A stretch of 64,000 nucleotides of DNA, taken from assembly GCA_946411385.1 (NCBI GenBank), contig CAMKDV010000007.1:1-64000 (forward strand), given 5' to 3'. The stretch is from an uncultured Bacteroidales bacterium. GTDB lineage: Bacteria > Bacteroidota > Bacteroidia > Bacteroidales > Paludibacteraceae. Made by a program: the position numbers and the translations under genes. The notes beneath the pieces were generated by a model. The model searched no databases. It had not been told where the DNA came from and saw only the letters and a list, made by a program, of their open reading frames with translations. Positions 6,729-15,983 of this stretch are shown piece after piece (position 1 is the first letter of the stretch; the number at the start of each line of letters is the position of its first letter).

Positions 6729-9413
6729 ATGGTAAAAAGACTGGCAACGCTGGTGATAGCATTGTCGGTGTGCGTCGTTCAGTCGTTCGCCCTGGTGGAG
6801 GGTCGCACACTTACCCGCACGCTCATAGACCTCAACAACGAGTTGAGGATGACTTATGAGCAACGGGAAGCAAACCAGCAAACCTTTGACGAGACATACG
6901 AACGCCAGCATCAGAAGATGCTTGACGTGATCAAAGAGACGAGCGAATTGTCCATCCTCCTATTCACTCAGGAGCCGGACATGACGTTCGACATGGCGTA
7001 TGCCTTAAAGAAGGCTACGGCCGACTACTCGGCGTTCAATCAGGACCGTCGTCCGTACGACCGCATCATCTATGGCCTGAACTATGAGGTGGAGCGTTAC
7101 GCCCGACTGATAGAAGCGCTGCGCCGTCTGCCGCCGGTGATGAAAGAGATAGAGGTGGAGATAGTGCCGGATAGCCTGCTCTACCACAACGATTCGCTGG
7201 ACGTACGCATCTCGCAGATATCCTCGGAGCTGGAGAAAGAGGTTATCCATATAGCCGTCAAGGACTCCGCTTCCGCACCATTCTGCCTGGATGCAGAAGG
7301 CGAACTGTACCGCGACTCGTGTATCCGCTATTCGTCCGAACTGCTGAAGATGCATGCGGATAACAGGGCTATTGTACTGGCTGACAGCATTCATTATCAG
7401 GAAGCCTACTGGCGCATGGAAGAGGCGTACGACTATGCCGGCAAGCGCTACGCCGACCTGAGCAAGTATGTGTTTATTGACGGTCAGACACCTTTCCTCG
7501 ATATCGTACGCAACTGGCAGGACTATTGGGGAAAGACCAAGAAAGACCTGCACGATCAATACGATTTCTACGAGTTAATCGCTCCGGATCCTGTCGACTC
7601 CACAACGGTGGATGCCGATGCAGCTGCCAAGCCAGAGAAAAAAGGTGACACTTTGTCCGGACTATCCAGCAAGGGCGTGAACACCTTATTGGTACTGCTG
7701 AGCGTCTTCCAGTTGGTGGCACTGGCGGCAGCATGGCTGGTGGTATTCATTATACTGCTGCTGGTCTACCGCTTTGTAAAGTCGGTGCAACGTTTTCTGC
7801 CGCGCAAAAAGCTGCCGCTGTTCTCCGTGCTGGTAGGAACGTTTCTGTATTTTCTGGTTATCGGTTACGGGTTTGTGGAAAACCCCTATATCCAGCTGGG
7901 TGCACACAACCTGAACATGTTCCTCTGGCTGCTGATTGTCATCTCGGGCTCGTTGCTGTTGCGCGTCAAGCCCGAGCAGATCACGAGAGGCATCATGATG
8001 TACCTGCCGGCACTGCTCATTGCACTCATCATCATCTTCAGCCGCAACTCGTTTGTGCCGGATAGTCTGCTGGTGCTGCTCTTCCCGCCCATCCTATTCC
8101 TGTCGGTGCTTCGTCAGGCGTTTGTATGCATACATATGAACGGCAAGACAACGACCGAAGACAGCACCTTGGGATGGATATCGCTGCTATTCTATCTGAT
8201 GGCTTTTGTAGCCGCGTTCCTCGGTTATACGTTCTTTTCGCTGATGATCATCGTGTGGTGGTACTGCCAGCTGGCTGTGCTGCTGACGGTACTATGCGCC
8301 ACGTTCCTGATGGACCGCTACAAAGAGCGCCGGCTGGAAAAACACATCAACAATATGCGTGAGCGTATCACCTATGTCGGCGGTGACGACCGTGAGTCGC
8401 TGCTGTTCGGCGCCACATGGTTCTTCGATCTGATACGGGAAGTGGTCATACCTGTCGTGGTTATCCTTTCGCTTCCTATGTGTATCCATCTGTCGCTGGG
8501 CGTATTCGACTTCAATGACCTGTTCAATAGGATTTATACCGATTCGTTTGTGCTTCTGACGGACGACCAGGGAGTAGAATCGCTGCGGATTAGTTTCCAA
8601 AGCATCGTCAATCTGCTCATTCTGTTCTTTGCGCTCCGCTATCTGAACCGCGCTATCCACTTCATCTGGCAATACCTGCGCTACGCAGCCTTCATGCGCC
8701 GCTACAAGCGCCAGAACGTGCTTGCCAACGAGATCAATATGTCGCTGGGCAACAGCATCATCACAGTGCTGGTGTGGACAACATACGCGGTGAGTGTAGT
8801 AGTGGTATGGAACATACCTACAGGTTCGCTCGGATTGATTGCCGGTGGTCTGTCAGCAGGTATCGGTTTGGCGATGAAAGATATCATCAACAACTTTATC
8901 TACGGCATCCAACTGATGGGAGGCCGTGTACGCGTAGGCGACTGGATTGAATGTGACGGCGTGCGCGGCAAGGTGACGGCTATCAACTACCAGTGTGTAC
9001 AGGTAGAGACGATTGACGCGACGGAGATGTCGTTCCTCAACGCATCGCTGTTTGGCAAGAACTTCAACAACCTAACGCGCAACAACTCGTATGAAATGAC
9101 CAAGATATGCGTAGGCGTAGCCTATGGCACAGATGTGGATAAAGCGCGTGAGGTGCTGGTAAAAGCCATGCAGAAGATGCGCACCAAAGACCGCTACGGC
9201 AGAGAGATCGTCGATCCGAAGACGGGTATATATGTGATCGTTGACGATATGGCCGATAGCGCCGTAGTGATTGGCGTGAAGCAGATGGTGCTCGTGGCGG
9301 AACGTATACCGTACGTCGAGCACGCAAAAGAAGTGATCTACAACGCACTGACCGAAGCCGGCATAACGATTGCCTTCCCGCAATGCGATGTTCACCTGAT
9401 ACAGGAAAAATAG
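6729..9413 (+). CDS. Large MscS-family mechanosensitive channel
   Basis: The 894-residue protein has an N-terminal signal peptide (residues 1-22, RLATLVIALSVCVVQSFA), a long helical periplasmic region to about residue 300, then many membrane segments from about 320 to 720. The C-terminal part is the MscS core: the pore helix LIAGGLSAGIGLAMKDIINN and the beta domain (RVGDWIECDGVRGKVTAINY). Members of this size resemble MscK/YbdG-type channels and release osmolytes on hypo-osmotic shock from the inner membrane. It lies 19 nt after tkt, which suggests cotranscription but no shared pathway. Confidence 0.9.
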   Translation: MVKRLATLVIALSVCVVQSFALVEGRTLTRTLIDLNNELRMTYEQREANQQTFDETYERQHQKMLDVIKETSELSILLFTQEPDMTFDMAYALKKATADYSAFNQDRRPYDRIIYGLNYEVERYARLIEALRRLPPVMKEIEVEIVPDSLLYHNDSLDVRISQISSELEKEVIHIAVKDSASAPFCLDAEGELYRDSCIRYSSELLKMHADNRAIVLADSIHYQEAYWRMEEAYDYAGKRYADLSKYVFIDGQTPFLDIVRNWQDYWGKTKKDLHDQYDFYELIAPDPVDSTTVDADAAAKPEKKGDTLSGLSSKGVNTLLVLLSVFQLVALAAAWLVVFIILLLVYRFVKSVQRFLPRKKLPLFSVLVGTFLYFLVIGYGFVENPYIQLGAHNLNMFLWLLIVISGSLLLRVKPEQITRGIMMYLPALLIALIIIFSRNSFVPDSLLVLLFPPILFLSVLRQAFVCIHMNGKTTTEDSTLGWISLLFYLMAFVAAFLGYTFFSLMIIVWWYCQLAVLLTVLCATFLMDRYKERRLEKHINNMRERITYVGGDDRESLLFGATWFFDLIREVVIPVVVILSLPMCIHLSLGVFDFNDLFNRIYTDSFVLLTDDQGVESLRISFQSIVNLLILFFALRYLNRAIHFIWQYLRYAAFMRRYKRQNVLANEINMSLGNSIITVLVWTTYAVSVVVVWNIPTGSLGLIAGGLSAGIGLAMKDIINNFIYGIQLMGGRVRVGDWIECDGVRGKVTAINYQCVQVETIDATEMSFLNASLFGKNFNNLTRNNSYEMTKICVGVAYGTDVDKAREVLVKAMQKMRTKDRYGREIVDPKTGIYVIVDDMADSAVVIGVKQMVLVAERIPYVEHAKEVIYNALTEAGITIAFPQCDVHLIQEK

Positions 9414-9419
9414 ATGTAA

Positions 9420-9448
9420 AACTGTTAAGCTGTTAAATTGTTAAAAAG
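9420..9448 (+). repeat. TTAA-word repeat before leuS
   Basis: Three near-copies of GTTAARYT (8-9 nt spacing) sit between the mscS-like stop and the leuS start. It belongs to the same word family as the longer tracts at 26598-26703 and 27219-27294. Confidence 0.7.
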
Positions 9449-9452
9449 ATAT

Positions 9453-12266
9453 ATGGAATACAACTTTAGTGAGATTGAACAAAAATGGCAGGCGGAATGG
9501 GACAAGCAAGCCGCCTACAAAGTCTCGAACGAGAGCAACAAGCCGCATTACTATGTACTGGATATGTTCCCCTACCCGTCCGGTGCAGGTCTGCATGTAG
9601 GCCATCCGCTCGGATATATCGCTTCGGATATCTATAGCCGCTACAAACGATTGAAAGGCTTCAACGTGCTGCACCCCATGGGCTTTGATGCCTATGGTCT
9701 GCCGGCAGAGCAATATGCTATCCAGACCGGTCAGCATCCCGAGAAGACCACCAACAAGAACATCGACCGCTATATCGAACAACTGCGCAAGATTGGTTTC
9801 TGCTACGATTGGAGCCGTCAGGTGAAGACCTGCGATCCGAAGTTCTACCATTGGACTCAATGGGCGTTCGTGCAGATGTACAACCACTACTATGATCCCG
9901 TGGCTCAAAAAGCCAAGCCGATAGCCGAACTGGTCGCACGATTCGAGAAGGAAGATCCCCATTGGGCTACGCTGAGCGAGAAGGAGCAACAAGAAAGGCT
10001 GATGCCGTACCGCATAGCCTATCTGGCTGATACCAAGGTCAACTGGTGTCCGGCTTTGGGCACGGTGCTTGCCAACGACGAGGTAAGTGAGGGGCTGAGC
10101 GTTCGCGGAGGTTTTCCTGTAGAGCAGCGCGTGATGCGTCAGTGGTGCTTGCGCGTCAGTGCATATGCACCCCGCCTACTGGAAGGTCTGGATCGTCTGG
10201 ACTGGACCGACAGCTTGAAAGATACCCAGCGCAACTGGATAGGCCGCTCCGAGGGAGCTGAGATGCAGTTCAACATCAAGGGTCAGGACAATCCCATCAC
10301 CATCTTCACTACGCGTGCCGATACGGTGTATGGCGTTACGTTCATGGTGCTGGCTCCCGAGAGCGAGTATGTCAGCCGCCTGACTACCGACGAGCATCGC
10401 GCCGAAGTGGAGGAGTACCTGGCTTGGGTGAAGCGCCGCACGGAACGCGAGCGCATAGCCGACAGAAAAGTGACGGGCGTCTTTACAGGCAGCTATGCTA
10501 TCAATCCGCTTACCAATGCCGAGATACCTATCTACATTTCCGACTATGTTCTTTCCGGTTACGGCACAGGCGCCATCATGGCTGTTCCGGCTCACGACAG
10601 CCGCGACTATGCGTTTGCCAAACATTTCAACCTGCCCGTCATCCCGCTCATCGAAGGCGCGGATGTCAGCGAGCAGAGTTTTGATGCCAAGGAAGGCATC
10701 ATGATGAACTCCGGCATACTGAACGGCTTGGAGGTGAAAGATGCCATCGCCAAGATGAAGGAGTATATCACTAATACGGGTATCGGTCGCGTGACGATCA
10801 ACTACCGCCTGAGGGATGCTATCTTCTCGCGTCAGCGTTATTGGGGCGAGCCGTTCCCTATCTATTACAAGGATGGCATGCCGTACACCTTGCCAGAAGA
10901 GTGTCTGCCGCTGCAGCTGCCGGAGGTGAAAGAGTTCAAGCCTACTGCTACCGGCGAACCGCCGCTCGGACATGCAGCGATGTGGGCGTGGGATGAGCAG
11001 AACAGAAAAGTGGTGGACAAGCAGCTGATTGACAACAAGACAGTCTTCCCCATAGAGCTCTGCACCATGCCGGGCTTTGCCGGTTCGTCGGCATATTACC
11101 TGCGCTACATGGATCCGCATAACGACGAGGCACTGGTCAGCAAGCAAGCCAACGACTATTGGCGGCAGGTGGATCTGTACCTCGGCGGCAGCGAGCATGC
11201 TACGGGACACCTGATCTACTCGCGCTTCTGGAACAAGTTCCTATATGATCTGGGCTTGGTGTGCGAGGACGAGCCGTTCCGCAAACTGATCAACCAGGGA
11301 ATGATTCAGGGTCGCTCCAATTTCGTGTATCGCTACATTGGCGAAGGCGCATCGGGCAACCTGTACATTTCCTATAACCTCATCGGCAATCCCGAGTACA
11401 AAGACAAAGTGCAGCCTATCCACGTGGATGTCAACATCGTGCATAACGACGTACTGGACATAGTAGCCTTCCGCAACTGGATGCCGGAGTATAAGAATGC
11501 CGAGTTTGTGTTTGCCGACGGCACCAGCTCGGAGGTGGAGGATAACCCGTATCTTGGTTCAGCCATGCCCAAGCAATACATCTGCGGTTGGGCAGTAGAA
11601 AAGATGAGCAAGTCGATGTACAACGTGGTCAATCCCGACGACGTCGTTGCCAAGTACGGCGCGGACACCTTGCGCCTGTATGAGATGTTCCTTGGCCCGT
11701 TGGAGATGAGTAAGCCATGGGATACCAACGGCATCGACGGCGTACATCGTTTCCTCAAGAAAGCATGGAACATGTACGAGAACATCAGCGATGCCGAGCC
11801 TACGGCAGAAGAGCTCAAGAGCCTGCACAAACTGATCAAGAAAGTGACGTGGGATATTGAGAACTTCTCGTTCAACACGTCTATTCCGGCATTCATGATT
11901 GCTCAAAACGAGCTCTACACCCTGAAGTGCAACAAACGCGCCATCCTTGAGCCGTTTGCCATCTTGCTGGCTCCGTACGCTCCGCATATTGCCGAAGAGA
12001 TGTACCACCGCTGCAATGGGCAGGGCTTCGTGATTGATGCCGCGTGGCCCGAGTGCTACGAGGCGTATCTGGTGGAAGATACGCAGAAATACCCTGTGCA
12101 GTTCAACGGCAAGGTGCGATTCACCTTGGAGTGCCCGAAAGACACGCCGAAGGATGAAGTGGAGAAGCTCGTTCTTGCTCACGAAGACACCGCCCGTTAC
12201 CTCGCCGGCAACGCCCCGAAGAAGGTGATTGTCGTTCCCGGACGAATAGTGAACATCGTGATATAA
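9453..12266 (+). CDS. leuS: Leucyl-tRNA synthetase
   Basis: The class I synthetase that charges tRNA-Leu. The HIGH signature appears as [15 protein letters not shown], the KMSKS loop as EKMSKSMYN, and the CP1 editing domain ([19 protein letters not shown]) lies between them. The first ATG, at 9453, starts [13 protein letters not shown], the usual N-terminus, giving 937 residues; the in-frame TTG at 9438 is rejected because it lies inside the TTAA-word repeat. Bacterial LeuRS is usually 800-950 residues, so this one is at the long end, as is common in Bacteroidetes. The repeat GTTAAGCTGTTAAATTGTTAA (9424-9444) fills the gap before the start. Confidence 0.97.
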   Translation: MEYNFSEIEQKWQAEWDKQAAYKVSNESNKPHYYVLDMFPYPSGAGLHVGHPLGYIASDIYSRYKRLKGFNVLHPMGFDAYGLPAEQYAIQTGQHPEKTTNKNIDRYIEQLRKIGFCYDWSRQVKTCDPKFYHWTQWAFVQMYNHYYDPVAQKAKPIAELVARFEKEDPHWATLSEKEQQERLMPYRIAYLADTKVNWCPALGTVLANDEVSEGLSVRGGFPVEQRVMRQWCLRVSAYAPRLLEGLDRLDWTDSLKDTQRNWIGRSEGAEMQFNIKGQDNPITIFTTRADTVYGVTFMVLAPESEYVSRLTTDEHRAEVEEYLAWVKRRTERERIADRKVTGVFTGSYAINPLTNAEIPIYISDYVLSGYGTGAIMAVPAHDSRDYAFAKHFNLPVIPLIEGADVSEQSFDAKEGIMMNSGILNGLEVKDAIAKMKEYITNTGIGRVTINYRLRDAIFSRQRYWGEPFPIYYKDGMPYTLPEECLPLQLPEVKEFKPTATGEPPLGHAAMWAWDEQNRKVVDKQLIDNKTVFPIELCTMPGFAGSSAYYLRYMDPHNDEALVSKQANDYWRQVDLYLGGSEHATGHLIYSRFWNKFLYDLGLVCEDEPFRKLINQGMIQGRSNFVYRYIGEGASGNLYISYNLIGNPEYKDKVQPIHVDVNIVHNDVLDIVAFRNWMPEYKNAEFVFADGTSSEVEDNPYLGSAMPKQYICGWAVEKMSKSMYNVVNPDDVVAKYGADTLRLYEMFLGPLEMSKPWDTNGIDGVHRFLKKAWNMYENISDAEPTAEELKSLHKLIKKVTWDIENFSFNTSIPAFMIAQNELYTLKCNKRAILEPFAILLAPYAPHIAEEMYHRCNGQGFVIDAAWPECYEAYLVEDTQKYPVQFNGKVRFTLECPKDTPKDEVEKLVLAHEDTARYLAGNAPKKVIVVPGRIVNIVI

Positions 12267-12301
12267 GTATACAACAGGGCAAACGGTAAAGCTTGAGAGG
12301 T

Positions 12302-13546
12302 ATGAAAAAATTATATCTAATCGTTGCCGTGTTCACGCTTGCAGGCTGCACGATGCAGAGCCGGCGTGCGTCCTATACGATGGATTATCCCCGTGCTGAA
12401 TGGGACAGAGCTGCAGTGATACTGATGCACACGCCCGGGCAGGAGTTGTTTGACGGTGTCATTCACCCGGCGGCCGGACTGTTTGACCACTATTTTGATG
12501 TGGACAAGGCTGCTGAAGAGCATCGCGGTTACATCCGTATGCTGGAAGCCAACGGCATACGTGTGCATACCATAGCCGATATACTCAACGAAGTGTCGCT
12601 GGACACCTTGCGCCCACTGGCAGCCAAAGCACTCCATTACGACATCAGTGCACTGCCTGACGCCGACAGCAATGCAACCGAAACCTACCGCCGGGAAGTG
12701 CTGTCGCAGATGAGCCGTGCAGATATGATACGATGCTTACTGATGAAACCCGTTGTGCGGCTGCTGCCGACAGACAACAACACCGGTGTGGAAGCAGAGT
12801 ATACCCATACCCCAATGATGAACCTCTATTTCACGCGTGACCAGAGCATAACCACGCCTTGCGGACATATCATATGCCGCATGAACTCGCCGCAACGTGC
12901 CCCCGAGACGGATATTATCGATCTGTGCTACCGTCATCTTGGTGTAGCCCCCGTGCTACATATCGAGGGCGATGGACGACTGGAAGGCGGCGATTATATA
13001 CCTGCCGGCACGATAGCGCTGATAGGTTGCGGAATGCGCACCAACGATGAAGGCATACGGCAGATTATGGAGGCGGACGCATTCGGACATGACACGGTAG
13101 TGGTGGTGCGCGACCACAAACGCTGGCAGATGCAGATGCACCTGGATACACATTTCAACATCATCGACCGTGACCTGTGCACGATGGTCAGCAGCCGACT
13201 GAACGCCAAACCCGGTGAGCCGGAGTTCAACACCTGCGACATTTACGTGCGCCAGCCCGGCACCAGGCCCTATCGGTTGCAGGAGAAAGATGTGCCATTT
13301 GTGGAATACATACGTGCCCGCGGATTCAAAATCATACCGATTGTTCCGGAGGATGAGATGCACTACGCCAACAATTACCTGACTGTCGCTCCGCGGCATA
13401 TCATGGCGGTGGCGGGTCAGAGTGAGGAACTGCAGAAGCAGCTGGCAGACGCAGGCGTAACAGTGGAGTGGATACCGCTGGAGAGCCTGATTGAGGGCTA
13501 CGGCGCAGCACATTGTATGACGCAAGTACTGAAACGTGCAAGGTGA
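12302..13546 (+). CDS. Exported arginine deiminase-family lipoprotein
   Basis: The mature protein has the arginine deiminase (guanidino-modifying enzyme) core: FTRDQS for the substrate-binding Asp, LEGGDYIPAG for the catalytic Glu/Asp strand, MHLDTHF for the catalytic His, and HCMTQ near the C-terminus placing the nucleophilic Cys at residue 405 of 414. ArcA-type enzymes convert arginine to citrulline and ammonia. Unusually, the N-terminus is a lipoprotein signal with lipobox LAGC (Cys16), so the enzyme should be anchored on the periplasmic face of a membrane rather than free in the cytoplasm. No arcB, arcC or arginine antiporter is adjacent. The chosen ATG at 12302 directly begins the signal peptide. 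Function is inferred from conserved motifs; it is distinct from the Porphyromonas PAD type as far as the motifs show. Confidence 0.8.
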   Translation: MKKLYLIVAVFTLAGCTMQSRRASYTMDYPRAEWDRAAVILMHTPGQELFDGVIHPAAGLFDHYFDVDKAAEEHRGYIRMLEANGIRVHTIADILNEVSLDTLRPLAAKALHYDISALPDADSNATETYRREVLSQMSRADMIRCLLMKPVVRLLPTDNNTGVEAEYTHTPMMNLYFTRDQSITTPCGHIICRMNSPQRAPETDIIDLCYRHLGVAPVLHIEGDGRLEGGDYIPAGTIALIGCGMRTNDEGIRQIMEADAFGHDTVVVVRDHKRWQMQMHLDTHFNIIDRDLCTMVSSRLNAKPGEPEFNTCDIYVRQPGTRPYRLQEKDVPFVEYIRARGFKIIPIVPEDEMHYANNYLTVAPRHIMAVAGQSEELQKQLADAGVTVEWIPLESLIEGYGAAHCMTQVLKRAR

Positions 13547-13553
13547 CGGGCAC

Positions 13554-13578
13554 AAAAAAAGCAGCGATAGTTCGCTGC
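13554..13578 (-). terminator. Terminator of tRNA-Lys
   Basis: On the minus strand GCAGCGAACTATCGCTGC forms a strong stem directly followed by seven T residues. Confidence 0.9.
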
Positions 13579-13581
13579 TCG

Positions 13582-13654
13582 TGAACCAGCTGGGGCTCGA
13601 ACCCAGGACCCCATCCTTAAAAGGGATGTGCTCTACCTGCTGAGCTACTGATTC
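13582..13654 (-). tRNA. tRNA-Lys (anticodon TTT)
   Basis: A 73-nt cloverleaf with 7-bp acceptor GAATCAG/CTGGTTC, anticodon stem CATCC/GGATG around loop CTTTTAA, and T loop TTCGAGC. The discriminator is A and the CCA end is not encoded. It has its own promoter at 13822-13853 and a terminator at 13554-13578; the precursor has a leader of about 160 nt containing the two-hairpin element. Confidence 0.95.
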
Positions 13655-13680
13655 GCGCCTTCAGCAAATGTTGCTTACAG

Positions 13681-13768
13681 ATGTCGCAGGGCGACATAAA
13701 GCGCAACATTGCTTCGGCTTTTCCCCACCAAAACGTTGCATGCGCAAGTTTTGTCGGGGACCCCAATT
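13681..13768. repeat. Two-hairpin repeated element, copy A
   Basis: Read on the plus strand: hairpin I ATGTCGC-AGG-GCGACAT (13681-13697), then AAAGC, then 25 nt after hairpin I hairpin II CCCCACCAAAAC (13723-13734) pairing with GTTTTGTCGGGG (13748-13759), then ACCCCAAT. Copy B at 57528-57611 has the same layout with compensating changes in both stems. The tRNA-Lys precursor is transcribed through it on the opposite strand. Confidence 0.75.
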
Positions 13769-13800
13769 TCGAAGACTAAAAGACTTCGGTCATTTTGGGG
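13761..13800. other. Third hairpin in the tRNA-Lys leader
   Basis: CCCCAA...TTTGGGG encloses CGAAG...CTTCG, giving a long interrupted stem next to element A. It is not present in copy B. Confidence 0.5.
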
Positions 13801-13821
13801 ACTTTTGCGCAAAAGCGGGTG

Positions 13822-13853
13822 CAAAGGTACAATAAATATTCGGAAATCGCAAA
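13822..13853 (-). promoter_or_regulatory. tRNA-Lys promoter
   Basis: Exact TTTG (13853-13850), 20-nt spacer and TACCTTTG (13829-13822), then CACCCGCTTTTGCGC, the stable-RNA type of start region shared with the rRNA promoter. Confidence 0.9.
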
Positions 13854-13891
13854 TTTAGCGGGCTGTATTGCTCGAAATATACAATAAAATT

Positions 13892-15304
13892 ATGGATTTT
13901 GCAAACTACACACGTCGAAAGACAAGTACAACACATGTTGGGAAACTATGTATCGGTAGTGATTTCCCGATACGTATTCAGACGATGGCCAACACCTCGA
14001 CCAACGCTATCGATGGCAGTGTGGCGCAGGCGTTGCGTTGCCGCGAGGCAGGTGCCGAACTGTTGCGGTTCACGACGCAGGGCGTGCGCGAGGTGGAGAG
14101 CCTCAAGCTGATACACGAGCAGTTGCTGCCATTGGTAGGCGACAGCTTGCCGCTGGTGGCGGACGTACATTTTCAGGCGAACGTGGCGGACGAAGCGGCG
14201 CAGGTAGTGGAGAAAGTGCGTGTGAACCCGGGTAACTATATCGATCCCGCGCGTATGTTCAAGCATATCGACTATACCAATGAGGAGTACGCAGCCGAAT
14301 TGCAACGTTTGCGCGAACGCTTCACGGCATTTCTGGCAATATGCCGCGAGCACCATACAGCAGTGCGTCTGGGCGTTAACCACGGCAGTCTGAGTGACCG
14401 GATCATGTCGCGCTACGGCGACACGCCGGCAGGGATGGTGGAGAGCGTGATGGAGTTTCTGCGCGTGGCGGTGGACGAACAGTTCGAGGATATAGTTATT
14501 TCCATTAAGGCATCCAACACGCGCGTGATGGTCGATACGGTGCGTCTGCTGGTGAAGCAGATGGATAAGGAGCAGATGGCTTTTCCGCTGCATCTGGGCG
14601 TGACGGAAGCCGGCGAGGGTGAGGACGGACGCATCAAGTCTGCCGTAGGCATAGGCGCATTGCTGGCAGACGGCATAGGCGATACAATACGCGTGTCACT
14701 ATCGGAAGCCCCCGAGGCGGAGATACCTGTGGCACGCGCGTTGCGCGACTACTTTGCCGCCCCGCAATCGGTGCGCTACCATGGCGCGAATGTGGAGGCG
14801 AAAGATGGGGTGGTATACTATTCGTCAGGCACGGACAACTGGAGTTTGTTCCAATTGCAGGCGGCTGCCGAGTGCGGAAGACTGCTGTGGGACGAGGGTG
14901 CCAAGCAGATTGTGTTGAGCAACCCGCATTTCAGCCGAGAGCAACTGGAGCGGCTGGGCAAAGATATACTGCAGGCTGCCGGCGTTATGCGTTACAAGAC
15001 AGAGTTCGTGTCGTGCCCCGGGTGCGGCAGAACATTGTTTGGACTGGAAGAGACGATAGCCGCCATCAAGAGTGCTTTCCGTGAGGCGGAAAAAGAGCAT
15101 CCTTTCCTTCGTACGCTGAAGATTGGCGTCATGGGGTGTATAGTGAATGGTCCGGGTGAGATGGCGGATGCCGACTACGGCTATGTGGGTGCGGCACGAG
15201 GAAAGGTTAGCCTATACGAAGGCAAGACCTGCATCCGGATGAACATACCACAAGAAGAGGCGGTGCAGACGCTTATCGCGTATATTATCGAGAAAAATAA
15301 ATAG
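13892..15304 (+). CDS. ispG: 4-hydroxy-3-methylbut-2-enyl-diphosphate synthase (IspG/GcpE)
   Basis: The penultimate enzyme of the MEP isoprenoid pathway, a 4Fe-4S protein. The N-terminal TIM-barrel is marked by GSDFPIRIQTM, VRVNPGNYIDP and RLGVNHGSLSDRIMSRYGDTP; the cluster cysteines are in SCPGCGRTLFG and MGCIVNGPGEMADADYGYVG. The ATG at 13892 matches the family N-terminus (MDFANYTRRKT); the TTG at 13868 is rejected. At 470 residues it lies between the two-domain E. coli form (about 370) and the three-domain form usual in Bacteroidetes and plants (600 or more): only about 75-80 residues remain where the third domain normally sits. It converges on rsmI with 6 nt between stops. Confidence 0.95.
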   Translation: MDFANYTRRKTSTTHVGKLCIGSDFPIRIQTMANTSTNAIDGSVAQALRCREAGAELLRFTTQGVREVESLKLIHEQLLPLVGDSLPLVADVHFQANVADEAAQVVEKVRVNPGNYIDPARMFKHIDYTNEEYAAELQRLRERFTAFLAICREHHTAVRLGVNHGSLSDRIMSRYGDTPAGMVESVMEFLRVAVDEQFEDIVISIKASNTRVMVDTVRLLVKQMDKEQMAFPLHLGVTEAGEGEDGRIKSAVGIGALLADGIGDTIRVSLSEAPEAEIPVARALRDYFAAPQSVRYHGANVEAKDGVVYYSSGTDNWSLFQLQAAAECGRLLWDEGAKQIVLSNPHFSREQLERLGKDILQAAGVMRYKTEFVSCPGCGRTLFGLEETIAAIKSAFREAEKEHPFLRTLKIGVMGCIVNGPGEMADADYGYVGAARGKVSLYEGKTCIRMNIPQEEAVQTLIAYIIEKNK

Positions 15305-15310
15305 ACGATC

Positions 15311-15976
15311 TCAGTCTTTCCCTGCTACGATCAGGACTATCTCGCCTTTGGGCGGTTGTTCGCGGAAATGTGCAGCCAGTTCTGCCAATGTTCCGCGAAC
15401 GGTCTGTTCATGCAGCTTGCTTATCTCACGGCTGACGGACGCCTGGCGCTCTTCGCCCAGTACTGCTGCCAGCTGCTCAAGTGTCTTTATTAAGCGGAAA
15501 GGTGATTCGTAGATGATCATCGTGTGGTCTTGCTCAACGAGCTGGTTAAGGCGCGTCTGCCTACCCTTCTTTTGCGGCAGAAAGCCTTCGAAATAAAATC
15601 GTTCGCACGGCAAGCCCGAGTTGACCAGTGCCGGCACGAAAGCTGTAGCTCCCGGCAGGCACTGCACCTCCACGCCTCGCGCCACACAAGCTCTGACGAG
15701 CATGAAGCCCGGATCGCTGATGCCGGGCGTGCCGGCATCGGATACGAGGGCGGCTTGTTCGCCGGCGGCTATCCGTTCGGCTGCACGTTCGCAAGTCTCG
15801 TGCTCGTTGAACTTATGGTGGGCGCGCAGGGGCGTATGGATGTCGTAATGCTTGAGCAGCACGGATGTGGTACGCGTATCTTCCGCGTAGATCACATCCG
15901 CCTCTTTCAGGATCTTCAATGCACGAAGCGTAATATCCTCAAGGTTTCCGACCGGTGTTGGTACTACGTACAACAT
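15311..15976 (-). CDS. rsmI: 16S rRNA (cytidine-1402 2'-O) methyltransferase
   Basis: The 221-residue protein has the tetrapyrrole-methylase fold signature of RsmI: LYVVPTPVGNLEDITLRAL at the start, YAEDTRTTSVLLKHY, and the SAM-binding SDAGTPGISDPG. It 2'-O-methylates C1402 in the decoding centre of 16S rRNA. The start is set at the ATG at 15976, which begins MLYVVPTPVG and lies 7 nt after the stop of the upstream gene; an in-frame TTG further upstream would overlap that gene. The two are probably in one operon. Confidence 0.95.
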   Translation of the reverse strand: MLYVVPTPVGNLEDITLRALKILKEADVIYAEDTRTTSVLLKHYDIHTPLRAHHKFNEHETCERAAERIAAGEQAALVSDAGTPGISDPGFMLVRACVARGVEVQCLPGATAFVPALVNSGLPCERFYFEGFLPQKKGRQTRLNQLVEQDHTMIIYESPFRLIKTLEQLAAVLGEERQASVSREISKLHEQTVRGTLAELAAHFREQPPKGEIVLIVAGKD

Positions 15977-15983
15977 GGCCTTT

